NCBI GenBank assembly: GCA_963978545.1
Contig: OZ021723.1
Coordinates: 9,277,593 to 9,341,592, forward strand
DNA: 64,000 bases
Source of the DNA: Linyphia triangularis
Lineage: Eukaryota > Arthropoda > Arachnida > Araneae > Linyphiidae
Direction of reading: 5' to 3'
In this document: positions 13,301-28,300 of the stretch, piece by piece
Numbering within the stretch: position 1 is the first letter of the stretch
Layout of the letters: each line of letters starts with the position of its first letter
Notes under the pieces: model-generated
What the model saw: the letters and a program-made list of their open reading frames with translations, nothing else
What the model was told of the DNA's origin: nothing
The model's database searches: none
Made by a program: the position numbers and the translations under genes

Positions 13301-16300
13301 AAAAGTGAGTAGATTAAGAATCCATTGGTCTGCCGTGGCAAAAATGACCGAAACTGATCAAAAATTGACTTGGAATGAATTGAACTAAAATCCGATTGCC
13401 AAATATGTCATAACTTGCCAAAAAGAGAACAAACTTTTTCGTCTGTCAACCCACTGCATTTTGATTTTCAATGAGAAAAAGGGCAAACGATTTCTGATCT
13501 CTGGCTCGGAAAACTTGTATCTTTTAAAAGTAAGCCAAATTTTGCGATATCAGTTACGTCATCAGATACTTAATGTTTCTTACCAATTTGGCTCATTTGT
13601 GAAAGATGCAAGTAAGCCATAGCCACACATCCGAATCGTCTGCAACCTTCTTAATTGAAAATTAAAGAGTGAGGGTTACCAAATAAAAAAAAAAAAAAGC
13701 TCATTATTCGGCAAGTTATGGCATATTTGGCAATTAGATTTAGTTCAACTTATTAAAAGTCGATTTTTAACCAGTTTCGGCCACGGCAACCAGTGGATGC
13801 GTAATCTACTCACTTTTCTCCAATTTCTATAAGAAATTCAGAATGATGTTCGATGGGGTCCAAAAATTGCACTAGCCTCTCAGTCTATTATATAAAATAG
13901 ATTCTGCTATTGACTCATATAATACCTAAAAATGCTTCTTGGGGTTTGTAAAACTTAAACGCGAAATTCGATCACTTAATATAATTCGAAAATAATCGCT
14001 TACTTATAAGTATAAATATAATTTACTACACTGCTTGCGTGTAGTAAATAACTTCCCCGCTCTCTTGGTCAGCCTTATATAGGACAGGTGAATCTTCTAT
14101 ACTAAACTTCAACTTAACTAGACATCACTTAGACGGTAGATCGTCACAGTGCTCATAGGTATTTAATCCATTTTGGCGGCGTGAAAGCATAATGTTCGCC
14201 AAACCACAACCCTGTAGAGAACAAAAGGCTATAAGGTTTGGCGAGAATTATGTCTTCACTCCGCCAAAATGGATTAAATACCTATGAGCACTGTGACGAT
14301 CTACCGTCTAAGTGATGTCTAGTTAAGTTGAAGTTTAGTATAGAGGTAGATATTTGGAGAACTTTCCAGATCGTAGTCGAAAAGTCCTATACATGTACAT
14401 GGGGACCGAAATTGTCGCCAAATTTTCGCCAATTTTGGTGACATTTGGCGATTTCTCGCCAAATTTGGCGACAAAATTAGTCTCCAAAACCATCGCCAAC
14501 TTGGCTCTATCTCGCCAATTTGGCGAGATTGCCATTATCATAATGTTAAATGCCCTGCTCCTTAAAACTCGCTTCCCAGAGTTACCTCTGTAAAACTCGT
14601 TATCAAGCATCAAGAGACTCATTGCAGGGAAGCCAACTTAAGACGAACTATTGCACTGCCTTATGCAAAATGTACATAAATTTTCCTATTTACAAAATAA
14701 AACACTACGAAATATTTACAAATATACAAAAATTCTTAACAATATATTAGGTAAACGATCCTCACCGGAAGAGCTCCGTCGGCGTAACTGAAAATGGACA
14801 CAACGATGGTGAACTCTTCTCCCCTGATCACGCTGATGGGAAGAGTGTAGGAGATGAAGAAGAGCTGGAATCCTCGAATAGATGCTGTGTCGGAGATCCC
14901 GAGGCCGTCCTGGGGACTGACGCACACGGCATCGCCGATCCATTCGGTGATGGTGTCTGGTAGAGTCTTCTCAGTCGACAACTGACCACTTGGTCTGGAT
15001 AAGAAATATCAATGGTTAGGATAGGATTAGTACAGTGTAGGGTGAGATAGTCGGTATACAAAAGGGTTTAAAGGTTTAAGGGGGTCCGGTACCGAAAATA
15101 AAACTTTATTTATGTACAATTTTTATGTCAAAAATTTATTTTGTGTATGAGATACTATTTATATATCTTTGAGAAAATGTTTTTTTTAAATATTGTGTTT
15201 AGTTGTTTAAAACATTTAAAAACCAAGAAAAATCCATAATAATTGATGTTTGCGTATTTTGATATAAGTCAAGAAATTTTTTTTTTTTTTTTTAAAGTGA
15301 AAGCTTTCTGTAATACATAATTATATAAAGAAAATTTTGTCTTCACATAATTTTGATAGGTGAATTAAAAAAAAAATTAAAAAATTCTCAAAGTTAAAAT
15401 ATTGAAATTTTTTCTTTTATTTATGTTATCTTTTACGCTAAATGTTATATTTTAAAACAGAATTAAAAAAATAAAATTCCGTGTAGACAAAATGTTTAAA
15501 ACTATAAAAATTAAATGCTCCAAAAATTTCAATATCCAATTGTTAATGGTTCTGGAGATATATCGATTTGAATATGCAACATCTGTGAAAAACACTAGTG
15601 CTCGAAAAACGCACTTTAAGCAGACGCTTCAAAGTGTTACGCCCATTAGTGATGTTTAAATCACAGGTAATTTTGTGGATTTCTAATCACCTGAGGAATA
15701 AGATAAAAACATCATTCTCTTCAGGAGTGTATGAACTATTTTTTAAATATTTTTAGGTTGGTCACAATCACTATAACTGATAATATATAAGGATATAGCA
15801 TTCTCGTAGAGCAATATACACTGAAAGAAGGATTTCTAAGTTGAAAATACTTGTACAGTAAGCAAAAAAAAAATCCGGACGTTGGCTATATCTTGTGTTC
15901 TAACAAATGAAATAACAAAAGTCAAGTACCGTTGTTAATTGTGGAAAGTCTTTATTAATTGTATATATATATATTTTATCATGAGGGGTCATCTACATTT
16001 TAAAACTAGACCAAAGTTTAAAAAGTTCAATGGCAACCCCATAATACTATACCATATTTAGGTTTAGAATCCAAAAAGTCATCTAAATACCAAATTTCAT
16101 AATTTTGCGGTTAGTAATTGAAATGTGTAAAAAATTATAAATAAATGTTAAAAGGATTTTTTTTTTTTTTTTTTTTTTTTTGCGAGAAACTCTTATATAG
16201 TTAATATATTTTAGAAATTTTTATTTCAAGGAATAGTTTGCTTAAGGCCAAATATAAATAACACGCAAATTTCGTATTAAACAGTTTTTTAATAATTAAT

Positions 16301-19300
16301 TATTAATTAACAAAACAAGTTTTAAATTTATTTAAATAGAAACATGTAATTTTTTTGCTTCCATTAGAATTATCATGGTTGAAAACCCCTCCAGATTTTT
16401 TTTTTTTCATTCCATTTTAATTTTTGATATTTTAGCAAAAATGTAAAAAAAAAAAAAAAAAAAAAAAAAAGCCCACTGACGTGTTTTTTAACATAATGAA
16501 CTGAAAATTGGCATCTAGGGTAAACAAGGTATTCTAAATCGAATGGAAACATAAAAAATAAGGGTTCGTATTAAAATATTTAAAGATAGAGTTAAATTTA
16601 GTTAGTATACAGCCCCCTAAGAAAAAAAATGTGCAATAGATATATAGAAAATTGTAAACAAAACATTTTGGTGCAAACCGCAAGATTCTACTATAATAAG
16701 AACCGAAGACATAGTCATCTTTCGAATATATATATATTTTCCGTACTGTATAAGTTACTGAGACGACACAAACGATAAGGCATTTTTTTTACTATTAAAA
16801 AAGTTATAAATTATTTTCCACATCTGCTATGAACATAGTTAACCAACAATATTTTAATTTATACTTCCTACTAAACAGTTAACTACTGCTAAATAGTTTT
16901 AAAAAAATCATGTGTTTAGAATGTATAAATCCATTGCAGTAATACATTTACAAGGAGACCTTACGGTCTCGGAAATTCAGATCGGGATGAAATTCGGCAG
17001 ATTGATAGTATACCTTAAGAGTATCCACACTGTAAAGCAATAAAGGGCACTAGCCTGAAGATTCCGAGAAAACAGGCTCTAAAGTATTATGTGCAGCTTA
17101 TATACTAGTAGAGATTTTGCTCTGCAACTGCCCGAATCCTGTACGGGCGATCCGAGTTCGATACCTCGTGAGGTAATTTTTTTTTCCCAATTTATAAAGT
17201 GACTGTTACTGTTTTTTTCTATTTAAGTAACACCAGATACTTTCATTTTTTTTTTTTTTTACCTTGGAGTAAATAAATTTAAAATAAGTCTACAGCCGTA
17301 AATGGAATCATCCACTACTAATGCATTATATTTCATTTCAAGAAACTAGTCCAGGTACAATGTGAGCATTATTTTCGACTATCCTAATTATTTAATGAAA
17401 ATTATAAATAACCTGTTAAATACAGCTGCATTTTTATTGTTTTTAGGAACTTGAAAGACAAAGCTCTCCAATCATGAGCATATCCGATTTCGAAAATTCT
17501 TTATTCAAAATAAATATTGGCTTTAAGGTACAGTACGCAAAAAAAAACAAAAAACAGAACGATGGCTATATCTTCGGTTCTAATTATCGTAGAATCTTAC
17601 GGTTTGCACCAAAATGTTTTGCTTACGATTTTCTATATATCTGATGCAATATTTTTTTTTCTTGAGGGACCGTTAACTAAGTAAAAGTAACGCTATCTTC
17701 GAAAATTTCAATACGAACCCTTATTTTTTATCATTTCATTCGATTCAGAATACATCATTTACCCTGTATACCAAATTTCAATGCATTATGTAGAAAAACA
17801 CGTCACTTATGAGCGAAAATATTTCGACCTTTTTTTGACCGATCTTCAGGGAGAATTTCCATAAAACGAAAGGTATTTTTAAGGTTCTTCTTCACAGCGG
17901 GAGAAATAGAACGGTCAATGTGGCGCGTTTCACGAAGATTAAAAAATACAAGTATTAATCTAAAATTGCATAGAAACTACTTGGATTTATAGTGTCATGT
18001 TTTAGATTAATACAAAAATAGCAAGTAAACGCAAAAGTAACATAATTTATTTACAACATTAAAGATGTGCATTCTTCACACGAAATAAATAAAATATCGA
18101 AAACTGTAATTGCAGAAATAGAACGAATACTACTGATAATTAGAAAATTAATAAATATTAAATGTAGGCATTAGTAAACAGTATTTAGCAAAGCATGAAT
18201 ATTTTACAGAAATATTTCACTATAAACACAAATGTAACTAGATCGTTGAAATTATTTATAAAATGAAAAAGTCACATGATTCAGTAAAATTTTTAAAGGA
18301 TAACGTATTGAAATTGCTTAAAAAATGTTGTTTTAAATAAATGGAATTTAAGAAAGAAAATTAAAAAAAAAAAAAAAAAAAATTGATAGTTTCAAGAAAA
18401 AATAATTAATAATTTAAAAAACTAAAAAACACGCTTTAATAGAAAATCAAACTAAAAATTAGAAAATAATCAATAGATTAAAAAACTAAGAAACACGCTT
18501 TAAAACGCTAAGAAAAGTGAACTAAAAAGTAGAAGATATTTTTAAATAAGTTTGAAATAAGAATAGAGTGATTAACAAGAAATATTTATTTTATCGTACA
18601 AAAGCGTGGGGTGCTTTTTAAGATATTTTCATAATGGCTCTACTTTTACCAATATCTGTCATTAAATATTTACAAAAATTGACATCAAGCACCCCACGCT
18701 TTTTTACGATAAAATAAATATTTCTTGTTAATCACTATTCTTATTTAAAATTATCTTCTACTTTTTAATTCACTTTCCTATTAAAGCGTGTTTCTTAGTT
18801 TTTAAACTATCGGTTATACGATAACTGAACGTTATGCGATTTTCCACACCTCTAGTTTGCCTTGAATTAATCTTTGATAGTTTTCAAAAGTCGTCTACTA
18901 TACAGTCCCTTAAAGTGAGCGTTTTTTACATTTTCTCTAAAAAATCGAGAACTAATAGTCAAAATGAAAAGAAAAAAATTATGGGGGGGTTTTAGACCAT
19001 GGTAAATCTAATGAAAGCAAAAAAAATATATGTTTCTATTCAAAAAAAAATTTTAATTGCTTTATTAATTAATAATTAATTATTAAAAAAGAAATTGATT
19101 CAAAAGCTGATTGCTATTTATGTTTGGCCATTTACAAACTACCTTTTGAAAAAAAAATTACTGAAATATATTAATTATTTAAGTATTTATGGCCAAAAAA
19201 CCAACTTTTTTATTTAAGATTAATTTATCATTTTCTTTTTATCATTTAAATTACAAACCATTCATTAGAAAATTACGAATTTTTGTATTTCGCATTATTT

Positions 19301-22300
19301 TTTAATGCTGAATCCAAATATGGAATAATATTATGAGGTTGCTATTGAACTTTTTAAGTTTGGTTCTGTTTTAATATGTAGATGACCCCTCATGTTAAAA
19401 AAAAAGAAACTACTTACAATTATTAAAAACCTTTCACGATTTACAACGGTACCTTTTGTTTGTTATTTCAACAATTAGAACAAAAGATATAGCCATCGTT
19501 CTTGTTTTTTTTTTTGGGGGGGGGGGTACTGTACCAATAAACAGCACTGAAAAGTAGTTTATAGATTGAAACCATTTTAATTATCCCATCAAATGCTGAA
19601 GTACAATGTACTACACTTTATACTTACCCAACTAGTTCCATTTCAAAGAGCCACGTTTCCGGGAAGTTTTGCCTCACATCAACTGCTGATTGCGACGTAA
19701 TTGGCACCTGCAGGTGCCCCTGGTGCATTAGGGGCTGCAAATAACGCAGCAGACCGTGCTTTCAAAGCCAGTGGAATGTGAAACCCTTTCAAAACAACGT
19801 TTGTCAGTTTGAATTGCGAATTTTCTTTCAAGGTTCAATATCATCAATATATGCCTCCTTCTTTTATAACTATGCACCATATGCTTGTTCAAATTGAAAC
19901 GTTTGCTAAGATATTACTGAACCGAAATGCAGTGACTTTCGCCAAACACCAAACAAAAGCTAATGCTATTGGAAGGTAAACTTCACCAAAAGTTATAATT
20001 TTTATCCCATTAGATATTAGAACTCTATTACAATCTTTTCTTCTTTGACTCGTTTTACATTTGGAAAGAGCTAAGTAATATTATTTATTATTAGGTATAT
20101 CTTTTTCTACACCAAGGTAAGAAATTAAAGTTGCTGAAACAACTTGGAAAAATATTGAATTCTCCCAAACCTACAAGTTTATGTGCCATCGAATATAAAT
20201 TCTGAATAGAACATTGGTTGACGAGAAAGAAGTTCTATAAATCGATATCAGTGCCTGTCAGTCGTGATTTTTATTCACAAATAAAAAAACCAACCACTTA
20301 AAAAAAAACGCAATTTTAATACTCAATTTTTCAATTTAAGTCACAGTAGAAGTAGTTATAAAAATAGGCACGTGACCCTGACACCTTTCCTCCAGAGCCA
20401 TATTGGATCCTAAGATCAAAAACGACTAAAACAACTTAAGGGTCACCTGGTACACCAAACCCCACTGTCTACTCCATGTTTTAAAACTATACATATACAA
20501 AGCTACTCCATGAACACAAAGTCTTAATTAAATATACTGCTTATCTACCAATAACAAACCGAAAAAATGTTTTAAAGTCCAATTAATCTAAAATATCCTT
20601 AAAGTTCTTTGTTAACTGAGGTTTACATTTGCAGTCAGGAAAACGCATCTGCATTACTTAGTTTGGATCCTTTGACGTGGCTTGCCCATCGATATAGATA
20701 AACAACTGGATAGACTGCTCCATCGTCAATGCAAAGAGAAAAACGCGCCGGGGATTGCGAAGCTGGTGGGAAGATTAACCAATCACAGTTCCCTTTTAGA
20801 GTTGGATGGAAATGCGAAAAATCTTGTAAAATGCTAGAGTATATATTTTTTTGCACATTATTACTAATTAAGGTCTACTATTGACATTTCTGCTGGGTAC
20901 AACCCAAAATTTTCTTTTCAATCCTCAGCAATCCGTATTTTTTATCCCACCAACGGCATCTGGCAACGGCTTCATTTTCCCAGCGTTAGGCAGTCTATCC
21001 AGTTGTTTATTTATATCGATGGGCTTGCCTCAATGTCATGGCGCTGAATAGCCAACGCCCATCATTGCAATCTCGGACACTCGTACAGCACTCGTGAGAA
21101 ACACTAAGGGATTATGATCCGTCAGTAAGAAAATCTTTGCACCACACAGTAAAGTTTCAAATCTCTACAAAGCCCAAATAATGGCATAAGCTTCCCTTTC
21201 AATTGTGGACCACTTCTGTTGGGTTGGATTCAGTTTCTGGCTAACGAAAGCTATGGGACGAATGCTGCCTTCTCCATCCAACTGCCCTAGACAACATCCG
21301 ACTGCAGTCTGAGATACGTCCGTGTGTAAATAGTACGATTTCTCTATGTCCAGGACCTGTAATTCTGTAATTCCACAGAGTGCTCTCTTCAACTACTCGA
21401 GTGCATTTTGAGCTTCCTCGCTCCATGGAATGACATTAGGCACTTTCTTTTTAAGTAAGCTCCGTTAATGGTAGAGCGATCTTTGCATAGTTCGGAATAT
21501 ACTATCTGTAAAAATTGCACAACCCTAATGCACTCCTCAGTTGCTTCTTGGACTTGGGTGCTACTAAGCTCTGAATTGCCTTTATTCTCTCTTTGTCAGG
21601 GGCATGTTGACCTGAACCAATGACAGGTTCCAAGTATTTTACCTTTTGTCTTGCAAACTCACACTTCCGTAAATTCACGGAGAAATTGAAATGTTCTAAT
21701 TTTTTAAAACCTCTTCCAGATGCTTCAAATGTTCCTCCCACGTATCGGACAATACTGCTAGATCGTCGATGTATGCGCATGCAAAGTCAGACATAGTCTG
21801 GACCACTTTAGACATAGCTATCTGGTAGGTTGCTGCAGCGTTTCTTAATCCAAATGGTAACACATTCCATTGGTACTGGCCTCGATGAGTTCGGAGAGCT
21901 GTTAGATGTTTGCTACTGTCTTCCATGGGTATAGCCCACTATCCTTTCAACATATCAAGTAGAGTAATGAATTTCTTCTTCCCTACTAAGAAATACAACT
22001 CCATCATATTCTGCATTGGATACGCGTCCTGCACAGTAAGAGCATTCAAACTTCTGAAATCTATACATAACCTTATTGTCCCATTTTTCTTATGAACACA
22101 TACTACCGGGTGTGCTATTTCACTTACAACCAGTTCGACTAGTCCTAACTCTAACAACTCGTCTATCTGTGCATCCACTTTCCTCTTTAAGTTCTCCGGT
22201 ATCTTATAAGTTTTTGGTTTCATCGTCTCCTCCTCAGTCTTCAATTTTATCACATGTTCCCTCACTTTAGCTCTTTTTATTTTTCCAGAAAACAACGTTT

Positions 22301-25300
22301 TGTGTAGATTTATAAGGTCCTTCAGTTGATCTTGTTGTTTCCTAGGTAGGTAATCCAATTTCACTCTTTCCAATGCTTCCTCCTGTTCTCCAGTTGCAGA
22401 AATTGTTGGTGTTTCATATAGCGTTAGGCAGTCTATCCAGTTGTTTATCTACAGGGTGTCACAAAAGGTCATGTCCAAACGGCACACATGGTTGTGTCAG
22501 GTCATGAGGAAGCAGAATTACACAGGAAAGGGGGGGGGGGGGTCAGAAACGCAATTTTGACAGTGAAATTTCATCGTAACCGTCACGCAAAGAAAAGATA
22601 ACAAACGGTGTAAAAAATCTTTATTTTACAACAAAACAGTACCAAATAAAAAAGAAAATGCTACAAATCATAGTAAGTGCTCAAAATTGGCCCCATCAGC
22701 TGCGATGCATGCTTCACATCTGCGACGCATGGAATCGCGAACTCGTTCGAATTGGCCAGTAGTCTCCCGGACACGTGCCGCCGCTTCAACGATACGTGCG
22801 ATGAGGTCCATGTCCGATGGAACGGGTGTCTCGTACACCAGACACTTCAGGTATCCCCAGAGGTAAAATTCCAGGGGGGTTAGGTCCGGGGATCGTGGTG
22901 GCCTCAGTACTGTGCCGGCTCTCTGCAACGTCCGCGCTTCGATTAATCCGACTGCCCGCGCTTTCGTCTGCTAGAGCTTATTGCCCTCTAGCGGATTACA
23001 ATCGCGTTTCCGACCCCCCTTTCCTATGTAATTCTGCTTCCTCATGACCTGACACAACCATGTGTGCCGTTTGGACATGACCTTTTGTGACACCCTGTAT
23101 ATCGATGGATTGAATACGTATCCTAAAAATAACACACTTGAATATCATTCGATAACACCCTGAGCCATTTGTTGGTCTGAAATAAAATCCTCAGTCAATT
23201 TGTCAATATTTTAAAAATGTATTCCGAGATTATTCTTAATTAAATTAATCTATAAATTGTCGTAGCTTTCTTTGAAATTTTTCAAATGATTACAAATCCT
23301 TTTTATTCTATTAAGTTGATTAAAGAAAATGTTATGAACAATCTTTTTATTCAGATTACTCAAGAAATTAGTAAAAAAAAAAAAAAATTATATCAAATTT
23401 AAAATCCGATCTTTTATCATATATTTCAGTGAAAATATTGTTACTGTGTATAACAAATTTAATGTCGAGATAATTAGCAGATTTGGTATTAGAATTTGTC
23501 GACTCAAGTGGTCAAAGCAGTTGGATATTAGAGGTCGGCGATATATCGATGCGACGATATTTTTATCGATATTTAAAAAAATATATATCGACAGTAAAAA
23601 TATCGATACAAGTTACCGATATATCGATATTTTCAAGCATTTTTAGTTTTTTGATGATCGTTTTGTAGTTCCATGTGTTTTTTCGATTTTCTTTATTCCC
23701 TTTTCAAAAACTTCAAAATTTATGTTTGGGCTTGACTGAGAGACAGTTAAAATGGCACCCTAACCAAAAAGAAAACAATATTTAAAGAAAAGAAAAGATC
23801 ATTTATTAGTAGTCATTAACATAGCGCCTTTGCTTGGTTGGTTATTTTTAGATTATATGGCCCCGTCAGCAACACCAGGGCTATAATGCGCCGAAACATT
23901 CATCATTAGACAAGCCAACATACATTTACAAACACCCATTCCTTACACGGGACTCGAACCGACAACCTCGCGGTCTAGAAGCTAGTATGCTAACCATTAT
24001 ACTGTTTGGTCGGCGATATCGCCTTTCTGTTGCCAACGTGTGCCTAGAATTTGCATCTAATATTAAATATTAAAAACATCTCTATCAGCAAAATATGCGA
24101 TAAACTACTTTTCAAAATTTCTTCTTTGGAATTTATGCATTGACATCCAAATGTATTTTATTTAATCTGATTGATATAATTTATTTATTAAAACAATTTT
24201 TATGATTTATTTATTAAAACAATTTTGATAATTTATTTATTAAAACAATTTTGATAATTTATTTATTAAAACAATTTTGATAATTTATTTATTAAAACAA
24301 TTTTGATAATTTATTTATTAAAACAATTTTGATAATTTATTTATTAAAACAATTTTGATAATTTATTTATTAAAACAATTTTGATAATTTATTTATTAAA
24401 ACAATTTTTATAATTTATTTATTAAAACAATTTTTATAATTTATTTATTAAAACAATTTTTATAATTTATTTATTAAAACAATTTTTATAATTTATTTAT
24501 TAAAACAATTTTGGCATAAATTTATGAAAAGTAGAAGTTTGCCCCAAAAAACTTCTTTCCTGGCAAAATTAAAAATCAAATAAAAAAAAAATCATATATC
24601 GATGTATCGATATTTTTTTTCTCTACGATATAGTATCGATATTTCAGACCTCTATTGGATATATATATCCTTTAAAAATTCATGGTTGTCAAAATCAAAC
24701 AGAATTAAATCATCAATAAATCTGATACCTTTAATTTCTGTTATTTTAAGAAAAAATATTCATAAAAAATATAGGTGTAAATTGGTAAAGGCAGATTAGA
24801 AACTGGAACTCACAGGAATCCCTCTGTTTTGTGAAACGAAATCTTTTCCGTTAAAAATTAAGTTTTTTAAGATATTAAATTTGCGCAAATTAATCCCCCC
24901 CCCCCCCCCAGTCTGTAAACAATAAATTACTATCAGTAAGTATAAGTTTTAAAATGTCAACATAAATTTCCAAAAGATTATCACGTGGAATGCTGGTAAA
25001 AAGATTTTTGAAATCGAAGTTGTTAATTTTTTTTATTTTTTTTTTATTTTATTGTTATGCAAAAAATCTAGTAAATCTACATTATCATAAATAATCAGAG
25101 ATCGCTCGTGTATTTGGATTTTATTCAAAATGATTTTCAAAAACTCCAAAAATCTTTTGCTACAAAAATTATTGTAAGTATGGGTTCGAATTTTTTCAAG
25201 TTTTTATCCATTCGAATTTAAATTTTATTATGTTTAAGTTTGCCTTTCTCATTGTACATTTAATGTTTTTGACTTTCAAACCATGCTGTGGAACGAGAAA

Positions 25301-28300
25301 TGTTGGGTAACATATCATTTAGGCTTTTGCAATGGCATATACAGAAAAAGTCTCGTATTTTGGCTTTGGTTATGTTAGTCACCCCCTGACGAAGTTGCTA
25401 TAATTGAAAAATATGCCTTATCTAGTTGTTTTTCAATTTGTTATTTATTTCTTTGTTGTAAGTATAGTGGTAAATTAATTGTGCTGGTAAATTAACTTTC
25501 AGATGTTATATACATAGTCCGAGAGGCGACTGCAATTTTCGGACCTCATCGAACATCATTCTGAATTTTTTATAGAGATTGGAGAAAAGTGAGTAGATTA
25601 GGAATCCACTGGTCTGCCGTGGCAAAAATGGCCGAAACTGATCAAAAATCGCCTTGGAATGAGTTGAACTAAAATCCGATTGCCAAATAAGTCATAACTT
25701 GCCAAAAAGAGAAAAAACTTTTTCGTCTGGCAACCCTGTATTTTGATTTTCAATGAAAAAAGGCGCAAACGATTTTTGAGATCTGGCTTGGAAAATGTGT
25801 ATCTTTTAAAAGTAAGCCAAATTGGTAACATTAGTTACGTCATCCGTGACGTAATGCTTATTGCCAACTTGGCTCCCTTTTAATAGATGCAAGTAGACCG
25901 TCGCCAGATATCTGAATCGTCTGCAACCTTAATTGATAATTAAAGAATGAGGGTTACCAAATAAAAAAAAAATGCTCATTATTTGGCAAGTTATGGTTCA
26001 TTTGGCAATTGGATTTAGTTTAACTTATTAAAAGTCGATTTTTGACCAGTTTCGGCCAGTTTTGCCACGGCAGACCAGTGGATTCTTAATCTACTCACTT
26101 TTCTCTAATTTCTATAAAAAAAAATCAGAATGGTGTTCGATGGGGTCCAAAAATTGCAGTCGCTTCTCAGTCTAATATGAGAGCTATAGTGCAGACGACT
26201 TTTTTTTATAAAATACAAAGAAATTAATGAACAGAGATGTTAAAGTGTTATTTATACTCATTAAATAGAATCAAACTGGTAATACCCACTGAGTACAATA
26301 CATATTTGACATCAACACAAAACATAAATATAAACAGGAGGAAATTTAAAACGTTGAACAACAAAACGATGCATAAACAAGTAATTTAAAAAATGCAGAC
26401 AAGACAAAATCCTTTCATATATTACACAACATTCCGCTTTAAAATCGCGCATGCGCAGAACTTGCTCACGGTACCCGATAGACAGTAATAATATATTACA
26501 ATAATATTAGAGCCTTTTATCGGACAAATGAATATAATAAATAACAATAATCAGAAAAATAAGGGAGACACATTAAAATAACTTTTGTTTTTATTCAGTT
26601 TGAAACACAAAATAACGTTGCCATTTCAATAAATTTTAATAAAAATAGAATTTAAAAGTTGCTCCCTACAATCTCGGTATACTAAAACTGTGGTTAAAGA
26701 GTGGTTAACTTCATTTTTATTTTAAGAATGGAAACCAAATTTTATGTTTTCCATTCTACAAAAGTAGTAGATGTACAAAAACACTCATTTATTTTTAATA
26801 ATTATGTTAACAATTAACAGTGGGGTGCATTTATCTTGTTATAATTATTATTATTATTGACCTAAAAATAAGACAATGCAAAGCAAAATGTACTTCATAT
26901 CTGCATGATTTAAGATAGTAATGAAACTCTGTGTAATATACACGTTGAAATATATCTTTGAAAAATTCATACATTTCTTAAACCATCATAGTTTTTTAAA
27001 GGACAAATTCTCAGCTTTCAATAACCCAAATGTATCTTAAATAAAATTTTAAAAAATTTAAAAAAAATTTAAAGCCTAAAATGAATGTTTCAAGATAGCG
27101 ACCTACATACATTCAGGTGGAGGTTAGATTGTATGAATCGATCTATTTTTTCTGTGCTTAAAAAGTTCCAATTTATTTAGTAATTATTTTAATCTTCTAA
27201 GTATGGATTTCAAACATAATATTTCACTTTAATCAACAGTAGAGATGATTACTTAAGCACACTTAAAAACCAATATCTCTGCTAAAAGTGTTAGAATTGA
27301 AATCGCTCAACCTGCACATAAAATAATCAAAGCTCCTGAAATGTCTTCAATAGTAATTGTATGTTCTTCTTCTCCTTTCACTTCCTTATACCTTAACCAG
27401 TTCTTAGATGCCTTTTCCATAATATATTGATGAAACATTCCCGATTCCCAAATTCTCGTCAGGATGTCATTCAGTTTTTTCTTGCAGCAGAACTTGCGAT
27501 TCATAGCAACTGTTTAAGCTGCCCAGCCTAGATTCTCTTCGGATATCAAGTACACTGTTAAAAATTTTGTTCCACCTTGCACCAAAAATTGGTTCCCATT
27601 TAGCTGCCACCAACATTTGGTGCTTAGTTTCACGATTTAATGGTGCAACCTCGGACCGTAAGCACCATTAAATCGCGAAACTAAGCACCAAATGTTGGTG
27701 GCAGCTAAATGGGAACCAATTTTTGGTGCAAGGTGGACAATTTTTTTTAACAGTGTACTTTGATCGGTACTCACTGAATAGTATGTCTAAGATCACATTA
27801 ACCGAAATAACGGCGTCGTAAGGACTGATCATACTTGTCGGATCATAGTCGTCTCTGTCCACGAACCCACTTCTTTCGGTGGATTTCTTTTCCCAGAAGG
27901 TACAGATGTTTGTCTTTGGTTGAAAGAAAAAAGGGGACAATGGGGGTACCTTTGGATAAGTAGCATCTGTGGGTTCCTTTTAGAACTGCATCCGAAAGTT
28001 CCTTAAAGGTTTTGACAGTTTTTCCTTGCATGGGTACCGTCATGAAAGATAGAATAATACCCATGTACCCAGATGTCATCACCAGACCAAACAAGAAGAT
28101 GGCTACCATAAAGAATTTAGACTTCCACGAATTCACACTAAGCGTGAAGGACTGTCTCAGAATAATACCACTGAGTTCAAACACTATTCTCCCAACGGAA
28201 TGCTTCCTCTTGAAGATCAACCACATGGCTGCAGTTATGGCGAAGAACGTGAAGAAGAAATAACCCCACACTGGGCCACAAAACGGATAAAAGAAAGGGG

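Noticed and set aside
14335..14622. Opposing ORFs over the GGCGA-rich stretch
   Set aside because: This is LTR sequence shared with 47.6 kb; the ORFs on both strands come from GGCGA/TCGCC repeats.
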